Assembly (NCBI GenBank): GCA_003797895.1
Contig: RKQB01000003.1
Location: 372,001-436,000 of the forward strand
Direction: 5' to 3'
DNA length: 64,000 bases
DNA from: Cyclobacteriaceae bacterium YHN15
Lineage (GTDB): Bacteria; Bacteroidota; Bacteroidia; Cytophagales; Cyclobacteriaceae
Shown here: positions 54,034 to 63,018 of the stretch, piece by piece
How the letters are laid out: every line of letters starts with the position of its first letter
How positions within the stretch are numbered: position 1 is the stretch's first letter
Program-made: the position numbers and the translations under genes
Notes under the pieces: model-generated
The model's database searches: none
Seen by the model: only the letters and a program-made list of their open reading frames with translations
Told to the model about the DNA's origin: nothing

Positions 54034-54669
54034 TTAATAAGACAAATAAAAAGAGAGCCGATCGTACCACATCCCTCCTTTATAAAAATGAAACAATACT
54101 TTAGCCAGGTCCGATTGATAATATTTTGTTGTCACGAGTAAAGTGCACTTGTGCTTAACTGCATAGGACCAAAAATCACCTATCCTGGTGAAATTGAATT
54201 TTATAAATGAAGTCTCTCTTGTTGATTGGGTTAGAAGCTGTACAATTTCCTGTTCTTCCCTTAATTTCGATTTGGGAATAAAACAGGGGGAAATAATAGT
54301 AGCCTTACTCTCCTTGATATTCTCTTTAAAAAGGTCAACAAAATTTCGGATCAACCTAGCAGAAGCAGGAGTACCATCATAATGGAACAACAAACTTTCT
54401 GTCGTCATCTCTTTGTCAAACAATAATACTGGAATTTCGCAGGGTTCCTCTTCCAATGGTATGGGTTTATCCAATCCATGTAACCAATCCAATACTTCCG
54501 GTAAATGAGCAGTGTATAGACTTGGCTCCTGTTCAGGGCTGCACATTAAACCATCTCCTCCCTTGGTCAAGTGACCTGGAAATCCAATAGGCAGTCTCCC
54601 ACAATAGTGGGGAGAGATGATGTCTTCCGGTACGGCAAACTTTACCGTGGTTTCTACTTTTCCCTGCAT
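54034..54669 (-). CDS. Unrecognised protein heading the cbb3 operon, possibly USP-like
   Basis: A 211-residue soluble protein of no family I can name. The N-terminal 70 residues are rich in proline, glycine and histidine/cysteine (IISPHYCGRLPIGFPGHL, DGLMCSPEQEPSLYT). From about residue 92 the pattern LLFHYDGTPASARLIRNFVD, an ATIISP strand and KHKCTLLVTTKYYQSDLAKVL is reminiscent of universal-stress-protein folds, but the glycine nucleotide motif is absent. It lies 61 bases upstream of ccoI on the same strand with an FNR-like palindrome in front. A role in oxidase regulation or assembly is inference. Confidence 0.75.
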   Translation of the reverse strand: MQGKVETTVKFAVPEDIISPHYCGRLPIGFPGHLTKGGDGLMCSPEQEPSLYTAHLPEVLDWLHGLDKPIPLEEEPCEIPVLLFDKEMTTESLLFHYDGTPASARLIRNFVDLFKENIKESKATIISPCFIPKSKLREEQEIVQLLTQSTRETSFIKFNFTRIGDFWSYAVKHKCTLLVTTKYYQSDLAKVLFHFYKGGMWYDRLSFYLSY

Positions 54670-54736
54670 AGCTTCAGAACATTTAACACAAAGCTAATTC
54701 TTGGCGCAAATTTTTAGAGTGATATTAGGAAGGTTC

Positions 54737-54758
54737 AAACATGATTAATATCATGTTT
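54737..54758 (-). promoter_or_regulatory. CRP/FNR-like palindrome upstream of the cbb3 cluster
   Basis: AAACATGAT and ATCATGTTT (54737-54745, 54750-54758) are inverted arms; the core TGAT-TAAT-ATCA is close to the FNR consensus TTGAT-N4-ATCAA. It lies 68 bases before the 211-residue gene. TAGCTTTG on the minus strand (54696-54689) fits a -7 element. Rest of the 54670-54980 gap: one doubtful small frame and a terminator. Confidence 0.6.
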
Positions 54759-54788
54759 TCTGTAAAATTCCCTTCAGTTGGACAAGAC

Positions 54789-54914
54789 CTAAGGATCCTG
54801 TTTCACCAAAAACACCAAGGCTTGGTAAAAGTCCGGGTGATAACCTTTGAACTCAGCAGGCTTTTCAAAAAATGATTCCAATAAGGACCGCATCAGATGG
54901 AAAATAAAAAGCAT
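54789..54914 (-). CDS. Doubtful 42-residue open frame
   Basis: A short frame starting MLFIFHLMRSLLESFFEK and ending ALVFLVKQDP. Amino-acid composition looks protein-like (a helix then GYHPDFY), but there is no family match I can name. It could be a small protein or a leftover of a larger gene. It lies between the FNR-like palindrome and the terminator of rny. Confidence 0.25.
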   Translation of the reverse strand: MLFIFHLMRSLLESFFEKPAEFKGYHPDFYQALVFLVKQDP

Positions 54915-54923
54915 TTTTAAATT

Positions 54924-54954
54924 AATAAAAAAAGGCGCGATAAATTACCGCACC
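54924..54954 (-). terminator. Rho-independent terminator of the pheT-rny unit
   Basis: On the minus strand GGTGCG and CGCGCC pair (one G-T pair; plus-strand positions 54949-54954 and 54934-54939) around a nine-base loop, followed by a run of seven or more T. It lies 27 bases after the rny stop. Confidence 0.75.
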
Positions 54955-54980
54955 TATCTTTTCAAATTGAATTTGTTTTA

Positions 54981-56546
54981 TTATTTGGCGTAATTGACTG
55001 CTCTCATTTCACGGATTACCGTGATCTTAATCTGCCCTGGATATTGCATTTCTTTCTCTATCTTCTGTGAAATATCAAAAGAAAGTTTACTCGCGGTCTG
55101 ATCATCCACGTTATCTGCATCCACCAAAACCCTCAGCTCCCTACCGGCCTGCATGGCAAAACACTTATTTACCCCATCAAATGCCAATGCCAATTCCTCT
55201 AGCTCTTTAAGACGCTTGATATAACTATCCATAATTTCCCTTCGGGCACCTGGTCGGGATCCGGAGATCGCATCGGAAGCCTGCACAATTGGAGATATCA
55301 TCGAGGTCATTTCAATCTCGTCATGATGCGCTCCAATGGCATTACATACTTCTGGGTTTTCTTTATATTTTTTTGCCAATTCCATACCCAATATGGCATG
55401 TGGCAGTTCTGCCTCCTCAGGCCATACTTTCCCAATATCATGAAGTAAACCTGCCCTTTTCGCCAATTTGGCATTAAGCCCCATTTCAGCAGCCATTGTG
55501 GCACATAGCTTAGCAACTTCTCTTGAATGTTGTAGCAGATTTTGGCCATAAGAAGACCTGAATCTCATCCGTCCTACCATCCTGATCAGTTCTGGGTGAA
55601 GGCCATGTATACCTAATTCAATACAAGTTCTTTCTCCTATTTCAATAATTTCTTCTTCAATGTTTTTTTCCGTTTTGGTCACAACTTCCTCAATTCTTGC
55701 CGGATGAATTCTGCCATCTTGTACAAGTCTGTGCAAAGACAATCTTGCAATTTCTCTTCTTACTGGATCAAACCCTGAAATAATGATGGCTTCAGGTGTA
55801 TCATCCACTATGATCTCCACTCCCGTTGCTGCTTCTAAAGCTCTTATATTTCTTCCTTCTCTTCCAATTATTTTACCTTTCACATCATCGGATTCAATAT
55901 TGAATACAGACACGCAGTTCTCAATAGCATGCTCCGTTGCTGTCCTTTGAATGGTGTCCAAAACAATTTTCTTGGCCTGTTTGGTAGCCGTTAATTTAGC
56001 TTGATCAAGAATATCTTTTATCTGGGAAGATGCTTTTGTAGTAGCTTCATCTTTGAGCATTTCCACAATTTGTTCTTTTGCTTCTTCCTTCGTCAACCCT
56101 GCAATTTTCTCCAAGTCTGAAATTCTTTGGTTGGTTACTCTGTCCAACTCTTCTTTCTTAACCTGAACGGAATGCAGTTGCGCATTGAGGTTTTCCTTCT
56201 TACTATCCAATTCAGCCTCTTTCCTTTTTATCTGTTCAATTTCTTTGGATAGGGACTGTTCTCTTTGTTTGAGTTTGGTTTCGTTGGTGATGATAATGTT
56301 TTTCTTTTTGTTCACCTCTTCTTCAAACTCAGACTTAAGTTTCAAGTATTTCTCTTTTGCTTCAAGTATCTTATCCTTTTTCAATGCTTCGGCATTGATT
56401 TCTGCTTCACGGATAATACTTTTTGCCTTTTCTTTAGCCTCTTCTTCCATCTTTTTGCTGTTATTTCTGATGAAAAGGCCTGCAATAACAGCTCCTATAC
56501 CGAGACCTATAATGCCTGCGATAATAATGTATAATGATTCTCCCAT
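54981..56546 (-). CDS. rny: Ribonuclease Y
   Basis: A 521-residue membrane-anchored endoribonuclease that starts mRNA decay. Order of parts: N-terminal helix (residues 4-25), long charged coiled coil (about 30-205), KH RNA-binding domain with [15 protein letters not shown] near residue 235, and an HD metal-dependent phosphohydrolase domain with H369-D370 in LLHDIGK. Length and motifs are normal. It is the last gene of a run pheT, coiled-coil gene, zapA, rny, though a 62-base gap before it could hold a promoter. Confidence 0.97.
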   Translation of the reverse strand: MGESLYIIIAGIIGLGIGAVIAGLFIRNNSKKMEEEAKEKAKSIIREAEINAEALKKDKILEAKEKYLKLKSEFEEEVNKKKNIIITNETKLKQREQSLSKEIEQIKRKEAELDSKKENLNAQLHSVQVKKEELDRVTNQRISDLEKIAGLTKEEAKEQIVEMLKDEATTKASSQIKDILDQAKLTATKQAKKIVLDTIQRTATEHAIENCVSVFNIESDDVKGKIIGREGRNIRALEAATGVEIIVDDTPEAIIISGFDPVRREIARLSLHRLVQDGRIHPARIEEVVTKTEKNIEEEIIEIGERTCIELGIHGLHPELIRMVGRMRFRSSYGQNLLQHSREVAKLCATMAAEMGLNAKLAKRAGLLHDIGKVWPEEAELPHAILGMELAKKYKENPEVCNAIGAHHDEIEMTSMISPIVQASDAISGSRPGARREIMDSYIKRLKELEELALAFDGVNKCFAMQAGRELRVLVDADNVDDQTASKLSFDISQKIEKEMQYPGQIKITVIREMRAVNYAK

Positions 56547-56608
56547 AGGTATATTTAGATATATTTACCTACCGGAAAAGAAAAATTCAGCGAATTTGAG
56601 GGAAATAA

Positions 56609-56893
56609 TTACAAAAGCGAACCCAGATATTGGTTGATTTGAGTGATTTTTGAATTGATTAAATCCGTGTCTTCATTGTTGACGGCATTCACATCCATAG
56701 ATTCTACCATGCAGTCAAATGCAACCATTGCCAATAAATCCTGACGATCATCCAAACCAAACTCTTCTCTGTATCTCTTTATTTTATCATTAATCAATTT
56801 GCCTGCTTGTCTGATCTTGGCCTCATCTTCCGTTTTCACCTTCATAGGATATTCCCTATCTCCAATTTTTAATCTGATTGAAAGTGTTTCCAT
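56609..56893 (-). CDS. zapA: Cell division protein ZapA
   Basis: A 94-residue ZapA-family protein, starting METLSIRLKIGDREYPMKV, with the ZapA N-terminal beta domain and a C-terminal helix. It binds and bundles FtsZ filaments at the division site. It starts one base after the stop of the coiled-coil gene upstream, and the pair probably acts together. Confidence 0.92.
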   Translation of the reverse strand: METLSIRLKIGDREYPMKVKTEDEAKIRQAGKLINDKIKRYREEFGLDDRQDLLAMVAFDCMVESMDVNAVNNEDTDLINSKITQINQYLGSLL

Positions 56894-56894
56894 A

Positions 56895-57179
56895 TTACTC
56901 AGACAAATAAGCGATTATATTGTCGATTTCCTTTATATAATTATTGATCTTTTCTCTCAATTCGGCAGACTCTACTCCTTCTACCGGTAAGCTATGTACA
57001 AGTTTAGCTAATTTAATTTGATTTTTAAAATCCTCCAACAAACGCTCTTTCTCTTCCAGCATGGCCCGTAATACAAACAATTCTTCATTCAGCGCATGAT
57101 TGTCCTGTTCCAGCTGCTGAAGCTTATTTCCCACCTTATTGGCAAGCTTTTCCAAATGTTGAAGTTCTTCTTGAATCAT
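56895..57179 (-). CDS. Coiled-coil protein, possible ZapB-like partner of ZapA
   Basis: A 94-residue protein that is almost entirely heptad coiled coil in residues 1-60 (LEKLANKVGNKLQQLEQ, ALNEELFVLRAMLEEKE), then a short linker and a second helix. Size and position directly before zapA suggest a ZapB-like role in the division ring, but the sequence family is not one I can name with certainty. It lies three bases after pheT. Confidence 0.75.
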   Translation of the reverse strand: MIQEELQHLEKLANKVGNKLQQLEQDNHALNEELFVLRAMLEEKERLLEDFKNQIKLAKLVHSLPVEGVESAELREKINNYIKEIDNIIAYLSE

Positions 57180-57182
57180 TGG

Positions 57183-59594
57183 TTATTTTCTGATAAATGC
57201 CCCTACTTCTGTTTCAAAACTTTGAACCAAACGGCTCATCGTTTTATCAATAACTTTGTCGGTCAGGGTTTGCTCCAAATCCTGAAGGTAGAAACTAAGT
57301 GCATAAGCTTTTTTACCTGAATCAATTTTATCTCCTTGATACACATCAAAAACACCTATCCTTTGTAATAACTTTCCACCTGCCCTTAACGCTACTTTTT
57401 TAATTTGTTCAAAAGTTACTTCCTTATCTATAACTAAGGATAGGTCCCTTCTCACCTCAGGAAATTTGGAGATTTCCCCGTACTTCTTCAAGCCTTTTGC
57501 CTTTTTTGTCAGTAAATCCCAATTAAGCTCCGCATAAAATACTCCCTGCTTAACCTCCACCAGTTTAGCCAAATCTCCCCGGATAACCCCAATTTGCCCC
57601 AATTCTTTAGCTCCAAGTACCAACTTTAGGCCATAATCAAATGGGGCCGAATGGATGATTTCTACTTCAATATTTTCTATCCCCAACTTTTCAAGAATAA
57701 GCTCAATTACAGCATATAGATCGGGAAATACAACTTGCCTGGATGCTTCTCTCCAACTTTCAGCAGTTTTATCACCAGTTAGAAACAATGCCAATCTTCT
57801 TTCTTCTCTATAGCCTTCTGACTCCTTTGAATAAACAGTCCCGAATTCGAATAATTTCAGATCCTTTTGGCGACGATTTATGTTATGAGCCAATACTTCC
57901 ATACCTGAAAACAAGAGGGATTGTCTCATTACTCCCAGATCTTCGGAAAGCTTATTCTGAATTTCAACCTGCTCATTGGCCCTTAGAAATCCTGATTTCT
58001 CAGTATATTGAGGTTTCGTTAATGAATTGGTGATAATTTCAAAAAAACCTAAAGCAGAAAGCACTTCAGACAATCTATATTGAAGTTTGTTGTAATCCTT
58101 GGCCGGATGTTCTGCAAAATAATCTGCCCTGAGGTTTTCTGCCAACTCGACATTATCAAATCCATGTATCCTCAATATTTCCTCAATCACATCAGCTTCT
58201 CTGGTAACATCAACCCTGTAAGGTTTAACGGCAACTTTAAAGCCAAGATCGTTTTCGTTAATAAATCGGATTTCCAGGTTTTCAAGAATATCTTTTATTT
58301 CTTGCCTTGGAAGTACTTTCCCTATCAGCCTGTTGATATTTGCATAACTGACTTCAATTTCGGTATCCCCAACTGGATCGGGATAGATGTCAATAATCTC
58401 AGAAGAAATTTCTCCTCCAGTTAATTCTTTTGCCAACAGGGCTGCCCTTTTTAAAGCATATACAGGCATGTTCGGGTCAGTCCCCCTTTCAAAACGAAAA
58501 GAAGCATCCGTTTTTAAGTTGTGAAACTGGGACCCTTTTCTGATCACATCTGCTGAAAAATGAGCTGACTCCAAAAAGACCGAGGTGGTGGATTCTGAAA
58601 TACCTGACCCTTTTCCTCCAAAGATACCGGCAATACAAAGCCCCCCTTTTTCATCACAAATCATCAATTCTTCTCCTGAAAGTTTTCTTTCTTTCTCGTC
58701 TAATGTCACGAAAAGACTGTCTTTTGGAAGTTTTTTAACAATGATTTTACCTCCTGAGATTTTATCCACATCAAATGCATGTAAGGGCTGGCCCAGGTCA
58801 TGCAGGATGAAATTGGTGATGTCTACTAAATTATTGATCGGCTCCAAATCAATTGCTTTGAGGTAATTTTGCAACCATTCCGGAGAAGGTCCAATTTTTA
58901 CATTGGAAATGGTGACACCTGAATATCTAGGACAATCAGCAGGGTTTTCGACCTCAACGGGAACTCCCTTGCTATGATTATCAACTTTGAAATCATCCAC
59001 TGAAGGAATACAGATTTCTCTCCTGAGCAATGCTTTAAGATCTCTTGCCACCCCCAAATGAGAAGCTGCATCAGCCCGGTTCGGCGTCAGGCCAATTTCC
59101 AAAATATGGTCCTTAATCACTTTAAAGTATTCTGAAGCCGGGGTTCCATTAGGCAAATCCGTATCCAATACCATAATGCCTTCATGGCTTTCACCTACTC
59201 CTATTTCATCCTCTGCACAAATCATTCCTTGGGAAATTTCACCCCTTATCTTGGCTTTCTTGATTTCAAATGGATCTCCCGATATGGGATACAATGTAGC
59301 CCCTTCCTTTGCCACGACAACTTTTTGACCTTTTGCGACATTGGGTGCTCCACAGACAATCGGGACTGTTTCTCCGCCGATATCGACCGAAGTTACGCTT
59401 AGCTTATCAGCATTGGGATGCCTTTCGCATGTGATCACTTCGCCGATCACAACACCTTCCAAACCACCTTTGATAGATTCGAAAAAATCAATCCCCTCTA
59501 CTTCCAGACCTGATCCTGTAAGCCTTGCAGCAATTTCCTCTGGAGATTGATCCAAAGCAATAAATGACTTTAATCTATTTATGGATATTTTCAT
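57183..59594 (-). CDS. pheT: Phenylalanine-tRNA ligase beta subunit
   Basis: An 803-residue synthetase subunit. It starts MKISINRLKSFI with the B1 domain and an EMAP/tRNA-binding insert (VVIGEVITCERHPNADKLS near residue 40), followed by B3/B4, the B5 domain, the catalytic-like core and a C-terminal anticodon-binding FDX-ACB domain (KFPEVRRDLSLVIDKEV near residue 710). It charges tRNA-Phe with the alpha subunit PheS, which is not in this window. I chose ATG 59594; an upstream start at 59624 adds ten unrelated residues. Confidence 0.97.
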   Translation of the reverse strand: MKISINRLKSFIALDQSPEEIAARLTGSGLEVEGIDFFESIKGGLEGVVIGEVITCERHPNADKLSVTSVDIGGETVPIVCGAPNVAKGQKVVVAKEGATLYPISGDPFEIKKAKIRGEISQGMICAEDEIGVGESHEGIMVLDTDLPNGTPASEYFKVIKDHILEIGLTPNRADAASHLGVARDLKALLRREICIPSVDDFKVDNHSKGVPVEVENPADCPRYSGVTISNVKIGPSPEWLQNYLKAIDLEPINNLVDITNFILHDLGQPLHAFDVDKISGGKIIVKKLPKDSLFVTLDEKERKLSGEELMICDEKGGLCIAGIFGGKGSGISESTTSVFLESAHFSADVIRKGSQFHNLKTDASFRFERGTDPNMPVYALKRAALLAKELTGGEISSEIIDIYPDPVGDTEIEVSYANINRLIGKVLPRQEIKDILENLEIRFINENDLGFKVAVKPYRVDVTREADVIEEILRIHGFDNVELAENLRADYFAEHPAKDYNKLQYRLSEVLSALGFFEIITNSLTKPQYTEKSGFLRANEQVEIQNKLSEDLGVMRQSLLFSGMEVLAHNINRRQKDLKLFEFGTVYSKESEGYREERRLALFLTGDKTAESWREASRQVVFPDLYAVIELILEKLGIENIEVEIIHSAPFDYGLKLVLGAKELGQIGVIRGDLAKLVEVKQGVFYAELNWDLLTKKAKGLKKYGEISKFPEVRRDLSLVIDKEVTFEQIKKVALRAGGKLLQRIGVFDVYQGDKIDSGKKAYALSFYLQDLEQTLTDKVIDKTMSRLVQSFETEVGAFIRK

Positions 59595-59786
59595 GAGTTC
59601 AAATAAATTCAGAATAAGGCACAAATTTAAGAGAATTGGCTTAGCTAAGAAGTGGATGTCCTAAAAATGTAAACCCCGGTAATCAAAATTAAAAAAGCCC
59701 TTAGATAGAGAGACAAAAATTAAGGTGTTTTTTTGAACCGTAAAAGAAAACAAAAGCGCATAAAAGTGTCTGAATCCTACCCTTAA

Positions 59787-59969
59787 CCGCAATCCCCAAA
59801 CATAAAGCCAAAAATCATTATCAGGTCTGAACATATACTTCAAAAACCTGAAGGGGGATTCTTTTTCCACATTAGTTATACTCCGGGATTAAATCTTAAT
59901 CTTGGTCCAGAAGAATCTGCCATCTTCTATCCTTTGTGGGGAGGTATCAGCTTTGGGAAAAGTTTTTGA
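59787..59969 (+). pseudogene. C-terminal remnant of an outer-membrane barrel protein
   Basis: A 60-codon frame begins right after a stop and has no start codon. It reads ILQKPEGGFFFHISYTPGLN and ends AIFYPLWGGISFGKSF before TGA. The QKPEGG-FFF motif and the aromatic SFGKSF end are typical of the last strands of Bacteroidota outer-membrane barrels. The upstream part of the gene is missing. It lies in the 59595-60072 gap between pheT and the DUF1684 gene. Confidence 0.65.
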
Positions 59970-59994
59970 GGAATTAGTTGCCTGAACTGCTAAC

Positions 59995-60068
59995 TTATTG
60001 ATTCTTGGTTATTGAGTCTTGAGTCTAATCTCTTTCATCTCGCATCTCGTTTCTAGTCTCTCCCTTCT
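59995..60068. repeat. Degenerate low-complexity intergenic repeat
   Basis: Pyrimidine-rich words such as TTGAGTCTTGAGTCTAATC and ATCTCGCATCTCGTTTC lie just beyond the DUF1684 stop. Confidence 0.4.
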
Positions 60069-60072
60069 AAGC

Positions 60073-60693
60073 TCAATCCTTTTTATAATCCTTCTCACCG
60101 GCATTTACAGATAATTCCAAAAGATTTTCTTTTGGAGGTAAGGGACATGCAAAATCTGGATTGTAGGCACAGTAGGGATTGTATGCCAAATTAAAATCAA
60201 TCGTTATACTGTTTTTGCCATCTTGTCGTAGATTTAGATAACGCCCACCCCCGTAGGTTTCCACCCCACTGGTTGCATCTGCAAAGGCCAAAAAGAAATT
60301 CCTCTTGTCTGATTCCTTGGCAGCCTGCAACAAGAGCAACCTGATCTTCTGCCCTTTCAATTCAAATTCAGCGAAGGAATGTTTGAGGTATTTCTCCACC
60401 GTGCCATCCGTCATCGGTAATTCCATCATTTTCCGATCTTCGACAGGAATCATTTTGGCCCTGATCTTATATGAGGGATCTATAGGGAAATATTCCAATT
60501 CCTTCAATTCCGTTTTCTGGGTGCCGGTAAGAGGGGAATCCAAACCGTATTTCAGGAATTTATATTGCCTTTCCCTCTCTTTTTGAATGGTCTCAATATA
60601 CAGCTCTTCATTTTCAGTACCTGTAATCGTGTATAAGATGGCAAGACCTATTACCACCAAAATTCCTAAAATCAATATATTTCTTGTATTCAT
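60073..60693 (-). CDS. DUF1684 domain-containing protein
   Basis: A 206-residue protein with an N-terminal membrane anchor (residues 5-23), so probably periplasmic. The DUF1684 signatures are clear: YGGGRYLNLR near residue 147 and IDFNLAYNPYCAYNPDFACP near residue 165, followed by LPPKEN. Function is unknown; the cysteine/proline-rich motif may bind metal. It starts three bases after radC and is likely cotranscribed with it. Confidence 0.92.
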   Translation of the reverse strand: MNTRNILILGILVVIGLAILYTITGTENEELYIETIQKERERQYKFLKYGLDSPLTGTQKTELKELEYFPIDPSYKIRAKMIPVEDRKMMELPMTDGTVEKYLKHSFAEFELKGQKIRLLLLQAAKESDKRNFFLAFADATSGVETYGGGRYLNLRQDGKNSITIDFNLAYNPYCAYNPDFACPLPPKENLLELSVNAGEKDYKKD

Positions 60694-60696
60694 AAA

Positions 60697-61395
60697 TTAA
60701 ATCAAACCTTCATCCGCGAAGCTAAAATAGGCAACATCAGTGAAAATCACATGGTCCAGCACAGGTACTTCCAGATTTTTACCAACTTCCTTCAATCTGG
60801 CTGTCAAACGTCTGTCCTGCTCTGATGGTTTAAGATTTCCTGAAGGATGATTATGAACCAAAATGATTGAAGATGCAAGGTTATCAAGGGCATGCTTAAA
60901 AATTATTTTTGGGTCAGCCACTGTACCATTTGTGCCACCTTTACTGATAAATTGCTTTTTGATGACATAATTCGCCCTGTTTAACAACAAAATATAAAAA
61001 TATTCAACAGGCTCATCAAGCAATTCAGGCTTCATAAGCTGAAAGACATCACTGGAAGCTGATATTTTGACTTTTTGAGGCAGTGCTGTCACCAATTTCC
61101 TTCTTCTTCCCAATTCTAATGCAGAAACAATCGTAATCGCCTTTGCTTCTCCAATGCCCTTGAATTTTTTCAAATCTGAAATACTCAGTTTGGCCAATTG
61201 AGAAAGATCATGGTTGACTGAAGACAAAATATGCTTTGCCAAATCGACAGCACTCAGGGATTTTGTCCCCGAACCTAATAAAATCGCAATTAACTCCGCA
61301 TCTGAAAGCACGGATTTACCTTTCAGTATAAGTTTCTCTCTTGGTCTGTCCTCTTCAGCTAATTGGGATATTTTAATTGATAGAAAATCCTCCAT
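60697..61395 (-). CDS. radC: RadC family JAB/MPN domain protein
   Basis: A 232-residue protein with an N-terminal helix-hairpin-helix region (LKKFKGIGEAKAITIVSALE near residue 85) and a C-terminal JAMM metalloprotease-like domain with HNHPSG near residue 180 and the aspartate of PVLDHVIF near residue 215. Despite the name, a DNA-repair role is doubtful. Length and motifs are typical. It precedes the DUF1684 gene by three bases. Confidence 0.93.
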   Translation of the reverse strand: MEDFLSIKISQLAEEDRPREKLILKGKSVLSDAELIAILLGSGTKSLSAVDLAKHILSSVNHDLSQLAKLSISDLKKFKGIGEAKAITIVSALELGRRRKLVTALPQKVKISASSDVFQLMKPELLDEPVEYFYILLLNRANYVIKKQFISKGGTNGTVADPKIIFKHALDNLASSIILVHNHPSGNLKPSEQDRRLTARLKEVGKNLEVPVLDHVIFTDVAYFSFADEGLI

Positions 61396-61483
61396 GAAAA
61401 ATTAAAAAAGGCTATTTGGTTAAAAAAACGATAATCAGCTACTCCAAATCGAAAGTTGTCCTTATAAAATTACCCAAATCCCA

Positions 61484-61518
61484 AAAATAAAAAAAGCCCT
61501 GATGGGAATATCAGGGCT
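61484..61518 (-). terminator. Rho-independent terminator of rpsT
   Basis: AGCCCTGAT (61495-61503) and ATCAGGGCT (61510-61518) form the stem. On the minus strand a run of seven T and a further T-rich tract follow. It lies 24 bases after the rpsT stop. Confidence 0.92.
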
Positions 61519-61541
61519 AATTAATCGGATAAGTTTTTATA

Positions 61542-61796
61542 TTATGCCAATGAATTGACAAGTCTAGTCAATTTTGACTTCTTGTTTGCAGCATTGTTTT
61601 TATGAATGATATTCTTTTTGGCAAGTTTATCAATCATAGAAGTTACAGTTTTAAGAAGCTCTTGGGCTTCAGTTTTATCAGTTGTCAACTTCAGCCTTTT
61701 AATAAAAGTCCTTGTTGTTTTATGCTGATATTTATTTCTCAAACGCTTGGCTTCGTTTGCACGGATTCTTTTAAGTGCCGATTTATGATTTGCCAT
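61542..61796 (-). CDS. rpsT: 30S ribosomal protein S20
   Basis: An 84-residue basic helical protein starting MANHKSALKRIRANEAKRL, the standard S20 N-terminus, and ending with the KNNAANKKSKLTRLVNSL segment. It binds 16S rRNA in the small subunit. It is a single gene with its own strong promoter and terminator. Confidence 0.97.
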   Translation of the reverse strand: MANHKSALKRIRANEAKRLRNKYQHKTTRTFIKRLKLTTDKTEAQELLKTVTSMIDKLAKKNIIHKNNAANKKSKLTRLVNSLA

Positions 61797-61845
61797 ATCT
61801 TAGTTAACTTAATTTCTTTTTTATCACCCCATTCTAAACGGAGTG

Positions 61846-61877
61846 CAAATTTAATAGAATAATTTTGAAACACAAAA
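61846..61877 (-). promoter_or_regulatory. Bacteroidota-type promoter of rpsT
   Basis: On the minus strand TTTTG (61877-61873) is followed after exactly 19 bases by TAAATTTG (61853-61846), matching the TTTG-N19-TAnnTTTG promoter of this phylum, about 50 bases before rpsT. A second TAACTTTG-type element on the same strand at about 61936-61945 carries the same GAGTGCAAA flank but lacks a -33 box. Confidence 0.75.
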
Positions 61878-62000
61878 GGATTTACAAACTAAACCCTGTC
61901 AAGCCCGGAAATATATAGTTATTTTTAAATTTCGGCTGATTGAGTGCAAAGTTAATACAATTTCATTTTAATAATAGGATGTTTATTATTATTTTCAGGT

Positions 62001-63014
62001 ATGAGAAGATTTTTTGGTTTAATTACGCTCCTTATTTTTTTGAGCGCTGAACTCGGGGCTTGGGGTTTTTTTGCCCATAGAAAAATCAATAGACAAGCTG
62101 TTTTTTCGCTTCCTCCTGAAATGATCGGCTTTTATAAATTCCATATTGAATATATCACCGAAAATGCTGTAAACCCTGACAGAAGAAGATATGCGGTCAT
62201 AGGGGAAGCAGAAAAGCATTTTATAGATGCTGACGCCTATGGTGATAGCGCTGTTTATAAACTACCAAGATATTGGAATCAGGCTCTTGAATCCTTTACC
62301 GAAGAAGAGTTGCGCAGTAAAGGAATAGGTCCCTGGAATGTTTACCATACCAAAATCCAGTTAACAGAAGCTTTCAAAAGGAAGGACATGAAAGCTATAT
62401 TGAGGTTATCAGCCGATTTGGGACATTATATTGGGGATATTCATGTCCCTCTACACACCACTAAAAATTATAATGGCCAATTAACCAATCAATATGGAAT
62501 ACATGGTTTTTGGGAAAGCCGGATTCCAGAACTCCTTTCAAACGATTATGATTTTTTTGTGGGCAAAGCCGAATATCTCGAGCAACCTCAGTTAAGTGCA
62601 TGGGAGGCGGTAATCGGTGCACATTTGGCTTTGGATTCGGTATTTCAATTTGAAAAAATAGTCAGTGAAAAATTCCCCGAGGACAAAAAGTACTCTTTCG
62701 AAGAAAGAAATGGCATCAACACAAAGGTTTACTCCAGGGAATTCTCAATAGCATATCATGACATGTTGGACGGACAAGTAGAAAGACAAATGAAAAAAGC
62801 AATCAAAATGATTGCTGATTTTTGGTACACTGCCTGGATTGATTCGGGACAGCCTGACCTTAACAGTCTTTTAAAAAATCCCGTTGTAATCCCTGAAGAA
62901 AAATTCGAATTCAGCAAACCTTTGGATGTACGGGAACATGATGGCATCACTTCACAAGAAACTCCCAAAGACTTGAGGAAGTCTTTTTTGAGGGCGATGT
63001 GGAGAGTTAATTGA
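62001..63014 (+). CDS. Secreted zinc-dependent phospholipase C-like protein
   Basis: A 337-residue protein with a signal peptide (MRRFFGLITLLIFLSAELG, cleavage near GA-WGF). The mature N-terminus begins WGFFAHRKINRQAV with a tryptophan and histidine as zinc ligands, as in phospholipase C and S1/P1 nucleases; further ligands are DLGHYIGDIHVPLHTTKNY near residue 140 and IHGFWESRIPE near residue 170. It is probably a periplasmic or secreted phosphohydrolase; the substrate, phospholipid or nucleic acid, is not settled. The gap 61797-62000 upstream holds the divergent rpsT promoter region. Confidence 0.88.
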   Translation: MRRFFGLITLLIFLSAELGAWGFFAHRKINRQAVFSLPPEMIGFYKFHIEYITENAVNPDRRRYAVIGEAEKHFIDADAYGDSAVYKLPRYWNQALESFTEEELRSKGIGPWNVYHTKIQLTEAFKRKDMKAILRLSADLGHYIGDIHVPLHTTKNYNGQLTNQYGIHGFWESRIPELLSNDYDFFVGKAEYLEQPQLSAWEAVIGAHLALDSVFQFEKIVSEKFPEDKKYSFEERNGINTKVYSREFSIAYHDMLDGQVERQMKKAIKMIADFWYTAWIDSGQPDLNSLLKNPVVIPEEKFEFSKPLDVREHDGITSQETPKDLRKSFLRAMWRVN

Positions 63015-63018
63015 AATT

